Part shown: one piece after another, positions 4,599 through 8,204 of the stretch
Layout of the letters: the number at the start of each line of letters is the position of its first letter
Numbering within the stretch: the stretch's first letter is position 1
Source of the DNA: Austwickia sp040006675
GTDB taxonomy: Bacteria; Actinomycetota; Actinomycetes; Actinomycetales; Dermatophilaceae
Direction of reading: 5' to 3'
NCBI GenBank assembly: GCA_040006675.1
Contig: JBDTWM010000124.1
Coordinates: 1 to 8,204 of the forward strand
DNA length: 8,204 bases
The notes under the pieces: generated by a model
The model's input: only the letters and a program-made list of their open reading frames with translations
Database searches by the model: none
Told to the model about the DNA's origin: nothing
Program-made: the position numbers and the translations under genes

Positions 4599-7500
4599 AT
4601 GACGACGTCCGCCCCCACCGACCCGTCCTATGGCCCGCAGGCCCTCGCCGCTTTCGAGCAGGGCGCCGTGGAGCTGGCGCGCCGCTGGCATGCCGCCACC
4701 GAGGCGATCCAGACTGAGCGGGAACGCGCCACGAGCACCCAGCTCGCTGCGCTCGTACGCGACGAGAAGGGCCTGGACTTGGCCGTCCGGTTCGTCGACC
4801 GGGTCGCGCGCCCGGAGGACCCACGCGTCGCGGCGCGCGAGGTCGCCCGGATCTCCGCCAAAGACGCCGCAGGCTTCCTCGGCCGGGCCGACCGGAGTTT
4901 GCTCGCGATCGGCACAGTGGCCGCACCGCTCGCCCCTGCGCTGGTGGTACCGCTCGCCCGACGTCGTCTGCGCCAGCTCATCGGCCACCTGGTGGTCGAT
5001 GCCCGCGACCCGGCCCTCGCGGAACACCTCGCCGCGGCCAGCGCGGACGGCTTCCGGCTCAACGTCAACCTCCTGGGCGAGGCAGTGCTCGGCGAGGCGG
5101 AAGCGGCGTCCCGCACCGCCCGGACGACCGAGCTGGTGCGCCGCGACGACGTCGACTACGTCTCGATCAAGGTCAGCTCGCTGGTCTCCCAGATCTCTAC
5201 GTGGGACACCGCGGGCACGGTGACCCGTTGTCTGGAGCGGCTCCGCCCGCTCTTCCGGGCGGCCGCCGCGAAGAGCCCGGCGGCGTTCGTCAACCTCGAC
5301 ATGGAGGAGTATCGCGACCTCGACCTGACCATCGAGCTGTTCACGCGGTTGCTCGACGAGGATGAGTTCGCGGACCTGGAGGCGGGCATCGTGTTGCAGG
5401 CCTACCTGCCGGACGCGCTTGGCGCGATGGAGCTGCTGATCGACTGGGCCCGCGCGCGTCGGGCCCGGGGGGGCGCACCGGTCAAGATCCGCCTGGTCAA
5501 GGGCGCCAACCTCGCGATGGAGCAGGTCGAGGCCATCCTGCACGGCTGGGCTCAGGCGCCGTACCGCGGCAAGGCCGACGTCGACGCGAACTTCCTGCGG
5601 TGCGTCGAGCGGGCGCTGCGTCCCGACGTGGTCGACGCGGTGCGCCTCGGGGTGGCGAGCCACAACCTGTACGACGTGGCCATGTCACACCTGTTGGCGC
5701 GCGCGCGTGGCGTGAGCGACGCGCTCGACGTCGAAATGCTGCAGGGGATGGCCCCGGCGCAGGCGCGGGCCGTGCGCGACGACGTCGGGTCAGTGCTGCT
5801 CTACACGCCCGTGGTCGCCCCGGGAGACTTCGACGCGGCCGTGAGCTATCTCATCCGCCGCCTGGAGGAGAACGCGGCGGGGGACAACTTCCTGCACGCG
5901 ATCTTCGCGCCTGAGGCGATGGACAGCCAGCAGGACCGCTTCCGCGCGTCGGTCGCGGCGGCCCGGGACGTGACCGTCGCGCCTCGGCGTGCGGGCGAGG
6001 TGCCCGGCATCGGCGAAGAGTTCGCGAACACCCCGGATTCCGACCCCGCCGTGGCACAGGTGCGCGCATGGGCGCGAGAGTCGCTCGATGCGCCCCCGCA
6101 CCGTCCCGCCTGCCCGGTGCTCGCCGCCGGGGATGTCGACGGGGCGGTGGCGACGGCGGTGCGCGCCCACACCGATTGGGCCGCGCGATCCGCGCGTGAG
6201 CGCGCCGCGATCCTGCGGGAGGCCGCTCGCACGCTGCAGGACCGTCGTGGTCCACTTCTCACGGTCATGGCGGCCGAAGGGGGAAAGACGGTCGAGGAGG
6301 CCGACCCCGAGATCTCCGAGGCCATCGACTTCGCGCGCTATTACGCCGACCGCGCTCTCGACCTCCAGGAGGGGCCGTCCGCGGACGGCGCGCGGTTCAC
6401 CCCGGACCGCGTCGTGCTCGTGACGCCGCCGTGGAACTTTCCGCTCGCGATCCCCCTCGGCGGGGTGCTCGCCGCGCTCGCCGCCGGGGCTGCCGTGATC
6501 ATCAAGCCGGCCCACGCCACCGTCGGGTGTGTCGAGGTGGGCGTGGCCGCGCTGCACTCTGCCGGCGTGCCCGCACCGGCCCTCCAGGTCGTCCGGGTCG
6601 CCGACCGGGACGCCGGGCGCGCTCTGGTGGCGCACCGAGACGTCGACACGGTGATCCTCACCGGAGCATCGGAGACGGGCGCGCTTTTCGCGTCGTGGCG
6701 GGCGGACCGGCCCGGCGGGCCCCGCGTCTACGGCGAGACGTCCGGCAAGAACGCGTTGGTGATCACCCCGGCGGCGGACCTGGACCTCGCGGTGACCGAC
6801 CTCGTGCGTTCAGCCTTCGGTCACGCGGGGCAGAAGTGTTCGGCCGCGTCCCTGGGGATCCTGGTCGGCTCGGTCGCTACCTCCGAGCGGTTCCGGCGCC
6901 AGCTGATCGACGCAGTACGCAGCGTGCGCGTCGGGTGGCCGGACGACCTCGGCGTCGCGATGGGCCCCGTCATCGAACCCCCGGACGGCAAGCTGCTGCG
7001 CGCCCTGACCACTTTGGAGCCGGGCGAGTCCTGGCTGGTGGAGCCACGGCGGCTCGACGACACCGGCCGCCTGTGGTCGCCTGGGCTCAAGGAGGGCGTG
7101 CGGCCGGGGTCGTTCTTCCACCGCACCGAAGTGTTCGGGCCGGTCCTCGGGCTCATGACGGCGGCGAATCTCGACGAGGCGCTCGACTGGCAGAACGGGA
7201 CCGCGTACGGGTTGACCGGTGGTCTGCACAGCCTCGACGAACGCGAGATCGAACGATGGCTGGACCGGGTCGAGGTCGGCAACGCGTACGTGAACCGGCA
7301 CATCACCGGCGCCATCGTCCGACGGCAGAGCTTCGGCGGCTGGAAGGGATCGGTGCTCGGCCCCGGCGCCAAGGCGGGCGGCCCCAACTACGTGGCCCAG
7401 ATCGGCTCCTGGGCGCCGGACGGACTGCCGCAGCGGATCGGCGACCCCGACGAGCGCGTCCGCCCCGTCCTCAAGGGGCTCCTCGCGCTCGTCGGCGAGC

Positions 7501-8087
7501 GCGCCGAACGGACCTGGCTGCGCGCTGCCGCGGGCTCCGATGCCGCGGCACTGACCGGCGATCTCGGACGACGCGTCGACGCGTCGGGGCTCGTCGTCGA
7601 GTCCAACGTGTTCCACTACCGGGCCGCCCCGAAGGTCTGGGTGCGTACCGCCCCCGGATGCCGGGTGGTGGAGGTGCTGCGCCTCGTGCTCGGCGGGATC
7701 GCGACGCGCACACCCGTCCGGGTGAGCCTGGACCCGGACACTTCCGCGTACCTCAAGGGTCTCGACGGGCGCGACGCCGACACGAGCACCGCCCTGCGCG
7801 TGCTGGCCGCTCACGTGGACCGCGCTGAGACGCACGAACAGTTCCTGGAGCGCGTCGACCTCGGCGTTGTGGCCGACCGCGTTCGGCTGGTCGGCGATGA
7901 CCCTGACCTGGTCGCTGACCTTGCCCGGCGCGATGCCGGGCCGACGTTGCTGACGGGGCCGGTCCTGGCGGTCGGCCGACGCGAGTTGCTCGGGTTGCTG
8001 CGTGAACAGGCGGTGAGCCGTACGGTGCACCGCTTCGGCCACGTCCCCGGCCACGATGCTGCCGACCTCCAGCAGCTCACCCGCTGA
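4599..8087 (+). CDS. putA: Bifunctional proline dehydrogenase / L-glutamate gamma-semialdehyde dehydrogenase (PutA)
   Basis: This 1162-residue enzyme oxidises proline to pyrroline-5-carboxylate with FAD, then glutamate semialdehyde to glutamate with NAD. The proline dehydrogenase domain (about 20-460) shows LNVNLLGEAVLGE, VSIKVSSL, NLDMEEY, IVLQAYL, RLVKGANL and ASHNLYD. The substrate-site residues are Tyr402 (YTPV) and Arg420-Arg421 (YLIRRLEEN). The aldehyde dehydrogenase domain (about 500-935) has TPPWNFPLAIP (Asn613), Lys636, YGETSGKNA (Glu713), GHAGQKCSA (catalytic Cys747), EVFGP and NRHITGAIVRRQSFGGWKG. All key residues are present. The protein lacks the ribbon-helix-helix DNA-binding domain of E. 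coli PutA, so it should not repress its own gene. Residues about 940-1162 form an extension containing VLRLVLGGIATRTPVRVSL. It resembles the diverged ALDH-like C-terminal domain of long PutAs, thought to help seal the channelling tunnel. The start fits the family N-terminus (LARRWHAATE), but its Shine-Dalgarno sequence is weak. It lies 65 bases after the SGNH gene, with no clear functional link. Confidence 0.97.
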   Translation: MTTSAPTDPSYGPQALAAFEQGAVELARRWHAATEAIQTERERATSTQLAALVRDEKGLDLAVRFVDRVARPEDPRVAAREVARISAKDAAGFLGRADRSLLAIGTVAAPLAPALVVPLARRRLRQLIGHLVVDARDPALAEHLAAASADGFRLNVNLLGEAVLGEAEAASRTARTTELVRRDDVDYVSIKVSSLVSQISTWDTAGTVTRCLERLRPLFRAAAAKSPAAFVNLDMEEYRDLDLTIELFTRLLDEDEFADLEAGIVLQAYLPDALGAMELLIDWARARRARGGAPVKIRLVKGANLAMEQVEAILHGWAQAPYRGKADVDANFLRCVERALRPDVVDAVRLGVASHNLYDVAMSHLLARARGVSDALDVEMLQGMAPAQARAVRDDVGSVLLYTPVVAPGDFDAAVSYLIRRLEENAAGDNFLHAIFAPEAMDSQQDRFRASVAAARDVTVAPRRAGEVPGIGEEFANTPDSDPAVAQVRAWARESLDAPPHRPACPVLAAGDVDGAVATAVRAHTDWAARSARERAAILREAARTLQDRRGPLLTVMAAEGGKTVEEADPEISEAIDFARYYADRALDLQEGPSADGARFTPDRVVLVTPPWNFPLAIPLGGVLAALAAGAAVIIKPAHATVGCVEVGVAALHSAGVPAPALQVVRVADRDAGRALVAHRDVDTVILTGASETGALFASWRADRPGGPRVYGETSGKNALVITPAADLDLAVTDLVRSAFGHAGQKCSAASLGILVGSVATSERFRRQLIDAVRSVRVGWPDDLGVAMGPVIEPPDGKLLRALTTLEPGESWLVEPRRLDDTGRLWSPGLKEGVRPGSFFHRTEVFGPVLGLMTAANLDEALDWQNGTAYGLTGGLHSLDEREIERWLDRVEVGNAYVNRHITGAIVRRQSFGGWKGSVLGPGAKAGGPNYVAQIGSWAPDGLPQRIGDPDERVRPVLKGLLALVGERAERTWLRAAAGSDAAALTGDLGRRVDASGLVVESNVFHYRAAPKVWVRTAPGCRVVEVLRLVLGGIATRTPVRVSLDPDTSAYLKGLDGRDADTSTALRVLAAHVDRAETHEQFLERVDLGVVADRVRLVGDDPDLVADLARRDAGPTLLTGPVLAVGRRELLGLLREQAVSRTVHRFGHVPGHDAADLQQLTR

Positions 8088-8204
8088 GGTTTCCTCCGGG
8101 CCTTACGGGGGCAGTGCGGGGCCCTGTACGGGGGGGCTCCACTGGGGGAACCGCTCACGGACGCGGGGCGCGCTGACGCACAGCACGGTCCTCGCTCCGG
8201 TCAC
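8088..8204. other. Region after putA, no secure gene
   Basis: These 117 bases are rich in G runs (TACGGGGG occurs twice). I found no convincing terminator: the only pairing is a 5-base GGGCC/GGCCC match with a long loop. On the minus strand two frames are open from the window edge to a stop: one ends in TAA at 8103-8105 (34 codons) and one in TGA at 8155-8157. Either could be the end of a gene converging on putA, but the fragments are too short and featureless to choose between them. Confidence 0.4.

Noticed and set aside
4434..5663. A 409-codon minus-strand open frame opposite the SGNH gene and putA
   Set aside because: It is antisense to two genes with complete catalytic motifs. Long antisense frames are expected in GC-rich coding DNA, and it shows no domain.
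6810..8054. A 414-codon minus-strand open frame and a 465-codon plus-strand frame (6431-7828) inside putA
   Set aside because: Both are shadow frames of putA; the translations are Arg/Pro/Gly/Ala-rich with no motifs.
8103..8204. C-terminal end of a minus-strand gene entering from the right edge
   Set aside because: Two competing open frames of 34 and 16 codons exist without recognisable residues, so neither can be supported as a gene.

Overview
The window is GC-rich bacterial DNA whose coding frames end mostly in G or C. It looks like a chromosome segment from a high-GC actinobacterium. The best taxonomic clue is the last gene: a PutA with no N-terminal DNA-binding domain and with a C-terminal extension. 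Together with the gene style, this suggests Micrococcales (a Cellulomonas-like lineage), but that is an inference without a database search. I see no tRNA, rRNA, CRISPR array, transposase, integrase or phage gene.

Left part (1-2029, plus strand). A small secreted peptide gene (49-288) has a good ribosome-binding site, a signal peptide and a two-cysteine C-terminus. It is followed by a HisKA_3-type sensor histidine kinase (about 418-1650) with six hydrophobic segments. No response regulator lies next to the kinase within the window. About 380 bases without a convincing gene follow. They hold two strong stem-loops (1861-1900 and 1916-1958) that probably end transcription from both sides.

Middle part (2030-3534). 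Two minus-strand genes (2030-2359 and 2668-3153) encode small paralogous proteins. Each has a pair of CPTC knuckles, with the second always continuing as CPTCGQ, followed by an acidic helix. I do not recognise the family by name. Each gene has a long leader or intergenic region with stem-loops and AT-rich or palindromic DNA, which suggests separate regulation. This tandem pair is the least explained part of the window.

Right part (3535-8204, plus strand). Divergent from the zinc-ribbon pair is a membrane-anchored or secreted SGNH-family hydrolase (3535-4533) with a complete Ser/Asn/Asp-His set. It resembles the extracytoplasmic SGNH domain of OatA-type acyltransferases. After 65 bases comes putA (4599-8087), the bifunctional proline dehydrogenase and glutamate-semialdehyde dehydrogenase that converts proline to glutamate. 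The last 117 bases contain no secure gene.

The genes do not form one obvious pathway. Three units can be proposed: peptide plus sensor kinase, the zinc-ribbon pair, and independent cell-surface and catabolic genes. The most useful leads are the zinc-ribbon pair and the possible peptide-sensor unit.
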